From Paralvinella palmiformis (lineage: Eukaryota > Annelida > Polychaeta > Terebellida > Alvinellidae): a stretch of DNA of 64,000 nt. Position numbers and translations under genes: made by a program. Shown piece after piece: positions 12,179-24,800 of this stretch. Where the stretch lies: assembly GCA_025642065.1 (NCBI GenBank), contig JAODUP010000188.1:352501-416500 (forward strand), read 5' to 3'. The first letter of the stretch is position 1. The number at the start of each line of letters is the position of its first letter. Below the pieces are notes generated by a model, which was given only the letters and a program-made list of their open reading frames with translations, was not told the origin of the DNA and ran no database searches.

Positions 12179-15100
12179 GTGAGTTTCAAACCACGTTTCT
12201 CGACTGCTGTTTGACTAAGCTGATTGAGCTTTGGTAATTAAAAACGCAATTTAAAATTACCAAACTTAAAATTTTCAAATTTGTACCTAAAGGCTTTAAG
12301 GTGTTACCAGCCAATTGCAGTATTTGATATTTAACATAAACTTTCAAAAGCTTATTTTGATATTATGGTAATCATACACTGTTGTTGTTTGTAGCCAAAA
12401 TCAATTGACATGATTGGTCTGCTATTTGTTTTTAGAGCTCTTGGGTTGGTGCTTGTGTATATATGTGGTTGACCATGCATGCAGTGACAATGGCTTCAGT
12501 TCAGACTTCCGTTTGGTTAATTCTAAATTTATCAATTCCAATTCGGTTTTTTTCCCCGACTCTTTTTTTGCCTAATACATTTTACCATGAGTAGGTACTT
12601 TCTATTATTCCAAGTAGGATTTTCATGGAAGAAATATTTCTAAATTAAATTGTGGATTTAAATTTTTTGCTGTTGCTAGATAGGAATATCTCTATATAGA
12701 TTACAGGCATGCTATGTGGTGGTGTCACATTGTTGTGGGTGGAGCCCACAGTATCCAGACCATTTTAATTGGTTAAATGCTTATATGGGGTGCCACAGTC
12801 AGTGTTCATATCTGATATATATATGGAACCAGTATATTGGTAAGTGTTAACATGGTAAAAAAAATTCAAAAGCCTAACCACAAGGCACGTTTAGTTAGAG
12901 AAATTTGAAGATATCAAGTGGTGGATCATAGTCTTGAGTGCATCCCCATGTAAAGTGTATTTTGTAAGCATCAAAGATGTATTTATATGTTTTTGCTTGG
13001 TTCCACCCAGCAGGGGTCAGATCCTGTGTTTACTTTCACAAACCTGCTGGGTACTAAACCACTTACATATGGTAAGTTTGCAAAAGATCTCAAATGGTTA
13101 TTAAAACAGTAAATTCCTAAATAGCAATATCTCTATATAGATTACAGGTATGCTATGTGGTGGTGTCATGGTGTTGTGGGTGGAGCCCATGGTCCAGACC
13201 ATTTAATTGGTTAAACGCTCACTTGAGGTGCCACAGTCAGTGTGTGTATCTTATATATATTATATATATAAGGAAACAAAGTTCTGGATCTTTTTAGTTC
13301 CAGTATATTGTAAGTTGTAACATGTAAGTGTTAATGTTGTAAAAAATGGTAAATTACTTTATGGATTTTTTTTTGTAGGAAACTTCAATTCCAATTCAAA
13401 ATTTCTCAATTCCATTTTATTTTAAATAATCAAATTGGAATTGACCATCAATTCTATTTCCGGAATTGGAATGATCCCATGTCTGCTTCAGTTAATGATC
13501 AACCACGTGGCAAGAGCTCAAGATATCTGCTAATCTGATTCTATTAGTCCATCTTATAGCTTTCACATTAAATAACAGTTACACATGGTTAGTTTCATGG
13601 GTGGCTTCATTAAAACCAAAGTGGATATAAGGTGGGGGGAAAAAAGACTTTGAGTCATAATGTAATACATTGTAAGACAATGACCGTTTACAACAGTGTA
13701 TGATGTTGTAACAGTATTTATGACAGTGTCATGTCATAAACAAGTTTACAACTGTCATAAACCCAATCCTGATATTTAGTAATGTATAATTGTAGGTGGT
13801 TAGGACATTATTATTATTTGATACTAGTGAAACAATTGTGACCTGGATTTTGTGAATTATTCCAGTACCAGATCAATATTTTCATGAGGATGGAAATATT
13901 AAAAAGGCTGATATGAATGGTGCTGTAGAATCAAGTCTGGACACCTCAGGTAAATTTACATTTATTATTAGTATGCCAGGAAAAGAATCATATAATGTAA
14001 TAATACTAACAATAAAATGTCTATTGTAGCATAATCTCCATAGAAAATCTCTGAAATGAAGTAATAAATAAGTATAATAACAATGGTTTAAAAGTGTGGA
14101 TTAACTGTATGTTCATATACAGATAAATAGATGGTATTTGACTCAAACAGCATGTGTTCATCAATAAGTATATATCATGCTTTTAATAAAATTGTTCTTT
14201 TGTAGAAATGTCATGTGATTTACATTTTCTTTACAATTCTCAATCCAAAATCATATAACTATTCTTTTTGCTAAAAATTAGCAATAACATTATTTGCTAC
14301 CAAGATTTTATTGCAAAGCTTGTTTTCCCTTTTTGTATTTTCTCCTATCTTCAAGCGTCTACTCCTAATCCCATTCCATAATTGGCCAGAAATGGGATGG
14401 GGTCAATTCATTTCTGGAATTGGAATTGATGGTCAATTCCAGAATTGGAATTCAAATTGATAGATTTGTTTGTGGAATTGATCAAGTGGATTTGATATTA
14501 ACAGAATTGAATTGACCCCTTGTTTGGTACTGAGATAAATTTAAACTAGAATGTTTATTTTTTAATTTTTCACAGTATTACCCATCTGAGATGTAATTAT
14601 TTAGTACACAACAAACAGGTGTGATTTCTTGTATTGTTCCAGATTACATAGTAAGTACATATTTTATTCCTTAGGACTGCCTTCATGTCCAGAGTCCCAT
14701 TGGCAAAATTATAAGGATGTGGTTCCAAAGATGTCACCTGATACACCATTACCACCATACCAATCTGAGGTAAATAGATAAATTATGTATAATTATCAAA
14801 ATAATGATGTTGCTGTCTTCTAACTTGTTTGTCTATACTATAAAATGCCAGCTTATAGTCACATCTCAGTTGTAATCATTTGTTTTCAAATTTCTAACCA
14901 TAACATTCACCATTTTGTTGTCGAGCTAATATAACAATTACCTTGTATTAATGGCTTTAATTTAAGGCCAGTTATCAGATAAGATAATTGAGTGTTAATG
15001 ATAACATTATTTCAGGGTTTTTATTGTAATGTTATTTTGACTAATGGTCAAAGTGACTACTCATCTAGTAAATATTATTGCATCATTTGCTGCAGTATAA

Positions 15101-15420
15101 ACTAGATGTTACACACACACATATACCTATACACACACACCTGTTGGTATGTGATTAGCTATGACATTTAAAGAACAGAACTAATATATGTGGTTGTTGT
15201 AAGAAATGGTTAAATACTAGATCTTTAAATTGCAACTAAACACACAATAAATTTATTTTGTTTTATACAGTTTTCATGGCAGAATGATCCAAGTAGACAA
15301 CCAACAGAATCAGGCTGTTCTGGTTCTTTGTCAGAACACCTTGTATCCAATGGTCCTTATTCAGCAACGAGTTCGGGTTAGTGAATAAAGACAGATCTCT
15401 GTGTTTGATGTATGAAGTTT

Positions 15421-15473
<53 letters not shown>

Positions 15474-18400
15474 ACCATAGTAATAAATTTAATGATCTAA
15501 GTTAGCAGTAACGGATAGATAATCTCAGCAAAAGGATAATTAACAAATATGATTATATATTACATTACAATTATTAAAGTATCGGAATGATGTATGACAC
15601 ATCAGTGGTGTTTAAACTGTAAGTGTTACTTTGTTACAAAACTAATGTTGATAAATCTCTCCATGAAAGTACATTTAGTGATTTACCACTACATAATTCA
15701 TGAAGCAATTTGCTCTAGAGTTGTTTGATTTAAATCATTTGGTTTAAATCGTGATTTATATCACATAAAAAATCATGGCTTTGTTTTTTTATAAATTTTT
15801 ATTATGTTTTATTTCATTTTTTATGTTTATTCCATTTACTTTTATTAATTAGTTTGTAAACATATGGTTTATCAGTTAAAGTTAGAGTACAAAAAATTTA
15901 TTGTTTTTTAACTCAATTGTTAATTATGCTGAATAATTATTTTTACACATTGATAATTGAATAGACAATTTCCGTGACAACTGCACCACCTAGCGAATGT
16001 CCATTTGCTGGTCGCGTTTCAACGGGCTGGACCATTTGATAAAAACATCCTTTTACCCATCGTGAGATCATGGCGATCACAATATGTTTCTTCTATTGAT
16101 GACATGTCTATTACAGTTCCCAACTTGATGATTTATTTTCACTGACATCTTATCTATTAGTAAAAATAATTCTACATTATAGTTAATAAAAATGAAACTA
16201 CTACAAGAACTTGTAGATTGTTTTAGTTCTGTCAATCCCCCAAAACGTAATTTACAAACAATTTGTGAATTATAATTTTTGTTCCATGCTTCTACATGGC
16301 TTCATTGACCCTCAATGTGTCGTGGAAATTGTCTATTGTAATTAGATTTCAACACCAATTAATGTAGTCTTGACAAGTCATAGAGTTGAGTAACATTCCC
16401 CCAACTCTATGATTGGGATGATCTTGGAAATCAACACAACATTAGTTCTTAATGAAGCTTCAGTATGATAAATTGGTTGAATTTGGGATGATCTGACACG
16501 TGACATCACATCTTTTCTATGCATTTAGGCGATTATTGAGTGAATGATTAAGTAGCTGATTTATTTTTAAACAAAATCTTGAATTGTTTTGCAACTCTGA
16601 ATTAGATTTCAAAAGCAAATAATGTAGTCTTAACAATTCATACAGTTGAGTGACAATCCCCCCAACTCAGTGGTTGGGATGATCTTGGTAGATCAACATA
16701 ATAAAAGGTGTCAAGCGAACCTTCAATGTGATCAATTTGGAATTTCTATGCCTTTAGGTGATTATTGAGTCAATGTTTAACTACTTGGTGTTTAGCCAGG
16801 ATGGGTATACGAGGTGAAAATTCAGATAGGTTCACAACTGATAGTTATCTCGTGCTGAATACATACAAGAAGAATTGTTTGACTATTTAAAAAAAAATCC
16901 GATTTAAATAAATAAATTGTATTTTTTATTTAAAAAAATCACGATTTTTTTGCAACCCTTATTTAATACTGAAGAATGTACCATTTCTTGGTATTATGAC
17001 TGTTTGAAATTTATATGACCATTTTCAACCTCGTATTACATCCAATATTTTCTTTATTCCATTTAGAGGGAACAAATGGTATTAAATCATAAACTAGAGC
17101 TGTACATGTTAATGCATCCTTGCTTCATTAATCGTGTGAAAGGACAAATAGCATTCAGCAATAAGCATTGCTAGCTGTGTTATTTTTCATCAGCTTCAGT
17201 CCATACTGTGGCCTTGTGTATAATGCCAAGGTTTACACCTGAAGAACTGAGGATTGCGACAGGAAATTTCAGTCCACTAAGTGAAATTGGAAGAGGTGCC
17301 TTTGGCATCGTTTACCATGGAAATTTGGATAGGCTTCGACAGGAAGTGGCCATAAAATTACTGAACAAAGTTAGTGTCATTTCTGCATTACCTTCATGGT
17401 TTTAAACACTTTGCAGCTATCTGTTTTAATACTTCATGTACTCACTGCACGTGCACGCAAGCTACATTTATGTATCTGAAATTATTCTTTACTGTGTTTT
17501 TATATTTAGAAAATATGAAAGTAGGAGAATGTTGGATTTTCATTTTTATTTCTTACAGGAAGATAAACATGAACTTGAAGCTTTATTTAGGTAAGTTAAA
17601 TGCGATTCGTCAACCTTATATAGATGAAAATACTCCCTTCACTTCCTTAAGATTTGATTGTGTCTTCAGATTTACCCCAAACATATCATGTAATCGGACA
17701 TACAAAATGGTCAGATAAAAACTGTAAATTAGGGAATGTGTTTATTCAGTTAGACTGTTTTCAGAAGAGTCAGTGTTTACTCATTTACTTTTTGGCAAAT
17801 TGTTTGGCATTTTGTTTTTGTCAGAAGTCAAAATATATATAACACTACATACAGGTATCCTGTATTATATATTTTGTTTGGGATGTAGAGATGATGTTAA
17901 TCATAGAATATGTTTATATAATTGTTTACCACTGTAAACTTGTACTCTATATACAGGACCTGATATTAAGGCTCGTTGCTTGTGTTTTTAGATGATCTTA
18001 ATTATGTATCCAACAAAAATATAGGGAAATGACTGTTTATTTGTTACCCAAATATTTCTTCAGACATTAGCTAAACCACTAGTTGATTATGATTGTTTAT
18101 GCTAATCATGATTGGCATTGAGATACAAGCACACACACACACACACAAACCTAATTGATGATGTTGAGGAGAGGACATTTTCCCACTGATCTCGAGTGGT
18201 CATTCTTTAGGATGTCATAGGCGCCTCCATGGTCTAACAGTAGCACATTGGACCACAGATCACTACCACCTGAGGTCGAATCTTGGCATGGGTATACCTG
18301 AAGGGTGTTTCATCTTTGAATTCACTTCATTACCTTTGGAGGTCACTCGGGCCATTTAGTCTACCATTTTCACAAAAGTGTCCAGTCTTAAAAAATAATC

Positions 18401-19050
18401 TTGTTGGGAGTTACCCGACTGTATGACTCCAAAACTGCCATACAGCCATATGGAATTGTGAAGAAATGAAAAATACATCTGAATTATTTTTTTCATGTGT
18501 AAACAAGCCAAAATAGGCATGTGCTCGGACCTTTAATGCCAATGAACACGGTTCTGATGCTCTGCTATACAACAATGTCTAAATCTTTCAACAAATCAGT
18601 TGTTTTGTGTGCATTAGTACTATAACAAAGCAAACAATACTACTTGTTGATTTAGAAAGGTTAACAAATGAGTTATTCTTGATATTCAATACATTGTTGG
18701 TGGTTTTCACAAATAAATAGTGGCCTTACATTTATGTGTAATCATAAGATCGAATACGAAAATATGTTGTCAAAACACACGTGCAATTTCGTGGTATATT
18801 TTTCCTTTTTGCTGCCAAATTTGAAGGCCCCAAACAAGAGTGAGTTGTGCTTTATGTGATAATTGTGAGTTGTTAGTAGACCCCGAAAAACTATTGAAAA
18901 TACTAGTTCAATTAAGTGAGTCTAAATCTGAAACAAGTTGTAAGTTGTTAATCATTACTGGCATGTGTGTAGTTGAATGGAAAAAATGTAACCCCCAACC
19001 AATTTATTTTAAAGACTGGCCTCATCATTGATTATAATTTATGGACGTTT

Positions 19051-19083
<33 letters not shown>

Positions 19084-21771
19084 TGTCTGTATATAAACAA
19101 ATCGACAAATAAATCATAATAAGTTGGAAATAGATCCATTGTTATGGGAGTGACTTATCATCTCAAGTAACAACACTTCAAGAAATGAAGCATGGAATTT
19201 ATTTGTTACAGAACCATGATAGCAAGGGAGTGTAAGCGTAGATATTGCAAAGTTTCTTATATCAAATGAGTGTTTCCCATCTCTAGAAATGCTTTAGCAT
19301 TTTTTCAAATGGTATGTATTGTAAGATGGTTCCAATACCACATCAAATGTATCAATTCCAAATGTATCAATTCCAATTCCATTTTTTACCTACTACTTTT
19401 TATCACGAGTAGGTATTATGAGTACCTACTCCAAGTACATACTTGGAATACCTACTTGGAATAGTTTATATTCCAAGTAGGATTGTCATGGAAGAAATAT
19501 TTCTGAATTAAAAAATTAAATGGTAAATGAATTTGGATTAAAATTTTCTTTCAATTCTAACTCCAAATTTATCAATTCTAATTCCAGTTTTTTTAAATAA
19601 GCAATTCCAGAATTTGAATTGCCCATCAATTACAATTCTGGAATTGAATTGACCTTGTTTCTGATCTTGTTTCTATTTCAAGAAAAAAAATATTAAAACC
19701 AAACCTTTCTGAAATCCTCCAGATTAATAGCTTTCATGATATGAAAATGTCCTGAATTGTAGGAAATAGAAATCCTCATAAATTTCCCCGACTTGGGTCA
19801 GAATGTCTTAAATCATGGCTTTTACATATTCCAAATTTTAAAATCTTGAATTAACCTGTGTCAAAGACATTTGATGGATACTAGTATTCGTAGAACCGAT
19901 TTAAGCTAAAATATGATAATTTCAGCAGATGGAATACAAAAGTTGGAAATTTATGCTGAAGTATACACGAATTGGATGGTGTGTATAAATACGCAGCTAG
20001 CAAAAGCTTGATTAAATACAAATATTCATTAGAAGTTCCTTGCAGTTGCTTTCAATTATAAGATTATTAATTTGAAAACTTGAAAGAGTTGAAAAAGATC
20101 TATTGGGACAAGTGATTTTGAGATGGGACAAGTAATATTTGACAACAATTGTCCTACAGGACATGTTAGGCTAAGGGGAATGTGAATATCCCTTGGGTTC
20201 TTTATGTCAGACAGCGCGGCCTGCTTTTGCAGATGGTTTCCTAACGAGTGATCCCTCAGCCAGATGTTTTGGGTGGTATCGTTGCCGTGGCTAAACAGGT
20301 AACTCACTCACTCGCTATATCAGTATATGTTTCCCTTTACATAACCTACTCAACGTTGAGTTAATTGATTAGTGGAAGTTTTGTCAAACGAATGGTAGCA
20401 CGTGTATTGATGGTTGCGTTATAGTTGGTTGTTCCCTATTCCTGCTTAGGCTTGGATAGGTACAGGAGTACCTCAGAGAACCATGTCAAAAATTACTAGA
20501 GAAGTCATTGTGGAAAGCTATAACAGAACATGATCTCATCTTGGAGAGATGCCATAGTTTACATTATGTTCTTCATCTTCTGAATGTTCTCTTAATTCAG
20601 CTCTCAAGTCGCTCATATATCCAGATATATCTCTAAAGGGCCATTTACTGAGCCCGGTGTCATTGAGCTGGCTTCATTTGAGTTGGATAAGTTCAGCACA
20701 GGTTGTACCTGGGACGTATCACCGAGGGACAACTCCTTTGGTAAACACAACCTACAAACATAGATACGAGCCAGATTTCGAACCCACAGCTTGGAAGTTT
20801 GCAATGCTCTAAAACTCGACACCATTAGAATGTCTCCTGAACCTGTATGGCGGTTTCTTTCTTGATTTATGTAATAAATGAAATTCTGTTTACATGTTGT
20901 GGTTATAATGTTTCTCGCTCTGTGATTATTGTTAGTAAAGTATTTAACTCAGTATGATCTACCTCCAGCCACTCATCTGTCAAAACTTCAAATATGTTAC
21001 CATGTTTATTTTCAGTTCACTGATCATTATCTACCTCACACTAATTAGTCTTAGGTAGGCCTCCCACTAATTAGTAAAATGTCTTAATATTGTAACTGAT
21101 ATTATCTAGAAATGTACAAACTAATTAAGTGCTTAATTTGTACTTCACTCTCGGTAAATTTGGATATTCGTCCTCCTCAACACTTCATCCATATACATAA
21201 AAAATTACAGAGTTTGCACCACTGATCATGAGAACCATGTTCCTGAACATTACGTGTATGGGCACTCAGTCTACATGTGTCAGCCATTACTTGTTGACTT
21301 TTGGTATTTTCTTTCAATGTAGCAGCTGGGTATGGTATAAAATGTTATTTGTGGTGAAAATAGGCAGTCCTGTTACCAGGTTTTAAATCAATTTTATCTT
21401 TACAAACTAAAAATAAGAATGTAGAAAATATAATGGTCATGTGTGTGTGTGTGTGTGTTTTAGGGTACATAGTAAGAGGCAACAGGCACAGAGCATCAAC
21501 ATATCTAAACATCCTTCGAGACCTACCTCCATAAATCTAAATACAACTATACATACATTAATCTAAAAATAAAATGTTCCATATTTCCACATATTGATAG
21601 AGGTATGCGTATACCTAAGCATGTGTCTGGTCTACTCATCAGCCTGTGGGAACCAGCTAATTCGCTTTTCGTACGCGACAAATATGTCATGCCCACAGGA
21701 AAGCGGCTACATGCAGGCTACGTACAAAAAGCAGAAGCACGTAAAAAAAATACCATTTGATACCACAGCTC

Positions 21772-21811
<40 letters not shown>

Positions 21812-24800
21812 TATACATGGGTCCCAGTATGTGAAAGTCTGGATTTGTCCAACTATAACTTTATAAGTTGCATATAGCTTAACAAAACAATTGAGATTGT
21901 TAAGTAACGAGAATCAGTTTAAAGTTTCATCCATTTTTAGTTTCTTTGTGATATAGACCACACCAACAATAAAGGATTCTGCTTAATTTTTATTTATATC
22001 CTCCTTAAATACCATGTTCATCAAATTGCAGATGTCGTCATCGCAACATTATTCAGCTGTTGGGTTACTGTCAGAGTGATGGCACCAATTGTCTTGTCTA
22101 CGATTACATGAAGAATGGCTCACTGTCAGACAGATTACTGTGTTTGGTAGGCATTGGGGTTAGGTATCTTTTTAGCAGGAAATCAAATTCTATTGCCCAT
22201 TGTTGTATGAACTGTTGTTTATTGGAAGATAAAAAAACCTTTTTATATACAAATAACACTATCATGTGTCTACAGCCAGACTTGTTTCCATTCATCTCTA
22301 TACATTTTCCTAATCTTATACTGTTATCAAGTAATCTGATAATTCTGGATTATCTGTAATTTTGTTTCTCTCCCAGTTTATGTAAGTGCATGAGGCACCA
22401 TACCATCCTCACAGAAATTGATGGCCACTATGTGATAACATGTCCAACATGTGATGATGATAACATGTCCAACATGTGATGATGATAACATGTCCAACAT
22501 GTGATGATGATAACATGTCCAACATGTGATGATGATAACATGTCCAACATGTGATGATGATAACATGTCCAACATGTGATGATGATAACATGTCCAACAT
22601 GTGATGATGATAACATGTCCAACATGTGATGATGATAACATGTCCAACGTGTGATGATGATCACATGTCCAACATGTCAGACATTTATAGCAGAAGTTGT
22701 TTAATCACTTACCATTTTAGCTACTTTTGTTTTCTCGCTGATTATCTTTACAGAATGACAGACCATCATTAAGTTGGATGCAGAGAGTGAAAATTTTGTG
22801 TGGTGCAGCAAAAGCCATACATTATTTACACAGCTTGGATACACCAATCATACATGGTGATATAAAGAGGTGAGCGATGTTAGAAATTGTGGGATACCTT
22901 AACAGTGTTGTCATGGTAAATATATGTAAAAAATAAAGCTGGGATCCTACTGGATCATATGTGTGTGTGGGGGGGAGCGGGGGGGGGGGGGGTTAAACTG
23001 AAGATAAAAATCTTTCTTTTAGAAGCTATGTTTGTCTTAGTGTGGTTAGAAAGAACATTTATCATCGATGGGAAAAACTAAGCAGGATTTATGTACAATA
23101 ATATTTTTTAAATATTTGTTTATAATAAATATATCAAAAAGGTATATCAGTTAGGAACTTAGCATGAGAGGATTGGCAATTCTTTAGCAGAACACTCAGA
23201 TTTTATGGAGTTAAATTATTGCACTGATTTAAATCTAAATGTGTCTGGTTTTATATGCTTCATTGTATTTTGGGAATATGCCCCTTTGTGCTTTCTATGA
23301 CGACATCATCGTCTAGTGAAACTCTGTTTCTTGGTTGCATTCTACAGTATTTAAAAAATTTGGCTGCTAGAAGAGTTTGTAACTTGATCTGGTCTCTTGA
23401 ATGTCCCCAAAATGGTGAATTTACAAATAAATGCACTTGTTATTCCATTCTTCTTTACTGTGTGCATGTTACTGTGTACAGGTATATTGTTCACCCGCAA
23501 ACTACTGTAATTCTTGGCACGTGTCAAGGAAGTTGTTTAAGGATAGGTTTCTGTTTATTAGTGTCATGTCAATATATTTTGTTTACCATATCTTTTTCAG
23601 TGCAAACATTTTGCTGGACAGCCATTTTGAAGCAAAGGTGGCTGACTTTGGTTTGGCAAAACAGGTAAACAGTGGACAGTCTAAAAAAAAGACTCACGTG
23701 TCACAGAGGAATCAAAATATTTATGGTAGTGAAGCCTACCTACCTGATGAGTATCTTGAAGATTTGACAAAACTACGCATGGTAGTGGACACCTTCAGCT
23801 TTGGCATTGTACGTGTGTTACAGTTTGTTTTTGACTTAATTACCAGTAATTAGTATTATGTATTAATCTTTCTCAATGTAATAGTTACAATAAATAATTT
23901 TACCTGATTTTTTACTCTAATAATTATTATATATTGATAAATGGCAAGATATTGATATGAAACAAGTAACATAATGTTTTTTTTTTAACAATGACTCGAT
24001 GTATGTTTTCATGACAAAGTATATTTTTATAGGGACTAGATTATTAATCCATAAAACATGGTCTTATAAAAGCAGAATGAAACATCACAATTAGAATACC
24101 AAATTTAAGCACTGATCCTAAGTGTTCATTTTTCTAAAATGATCATTAAGATTTGTGGCACATTGGAATAGCTTTAAGCTTAAATAATTAGAAACAGATA
24201 TATTGCATTGAAATGTGACATTTGTTTTCTATGTGTCAAGTCATTTGTAGGATGAATATGTTGGGATTCTGGGAGGTGTCATGGTTCCCAACCAATGGGT
24301 TTGACAAAAGTCCAGTATATCTTACATGCAGTTTACTAGCTAGGCTATAATCAGAACTGCCTCTTTGGCCATATAGGTAGAGCGTGAGACTATTTACCTA
24401 TGGATATGGTCATTCTGTGTGGGAGGTCGCAGGTTCACACCTCGGCCGTGGCACTTTAGTAGGAGGAGTTTTTCATCCAGCAAGGCAACTGGCAAGGTTT
24501 TCTCCACCGAACATGCCATTTATTCTAACCTCTAATTTATTTAGAATTAGTCTCCGTGGGGAAGCTATAAATTACAGACTATATGCGTCTCCCTCATTTG
24601 AGGTTGCCAGCCCCATAAAAAACTGCCATTTCGGCCGTTATTATTATCATAATATGTATGAGATTTTTTGTGAAATTTACGTGATCTAGACAATGTAGCC
24701 CGAAGCCTTTAATCATGTTTTGTACTAAATAATTGTTTTTTTCTTTAAACTGTCTTTTCATCTGGCCTAATGACCACACTGGAGTTCTTGACTATACTGA

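Larger units (their letters stand above)
17591..22031. other. IRAK intron 7 (4.4 kb)
   Basis: Between the 32-nt exon 7 and exon 8. It holds a SINE A copy, a family M1 copy, a SINE C copy and a GT repeat (21774-21809). No supported coding exon is nested inside. Confidence 0.7.

Noticed and set aside
22378..22664. Overlapping minus-strand frames encoding a 25-residue repeat
   Set aside because: Produced by the 25-bp satellite whose period leaves every frame open.
22433..22676. p53-family response element array (CATG cores in each 25-bp unit)
   Set aside because: TAACATGTCC matches the half-site at 9 of 10 positions, but the adjacent second half does not align with proper spacing; the match is explained by the repeated ACATGT palindrome.
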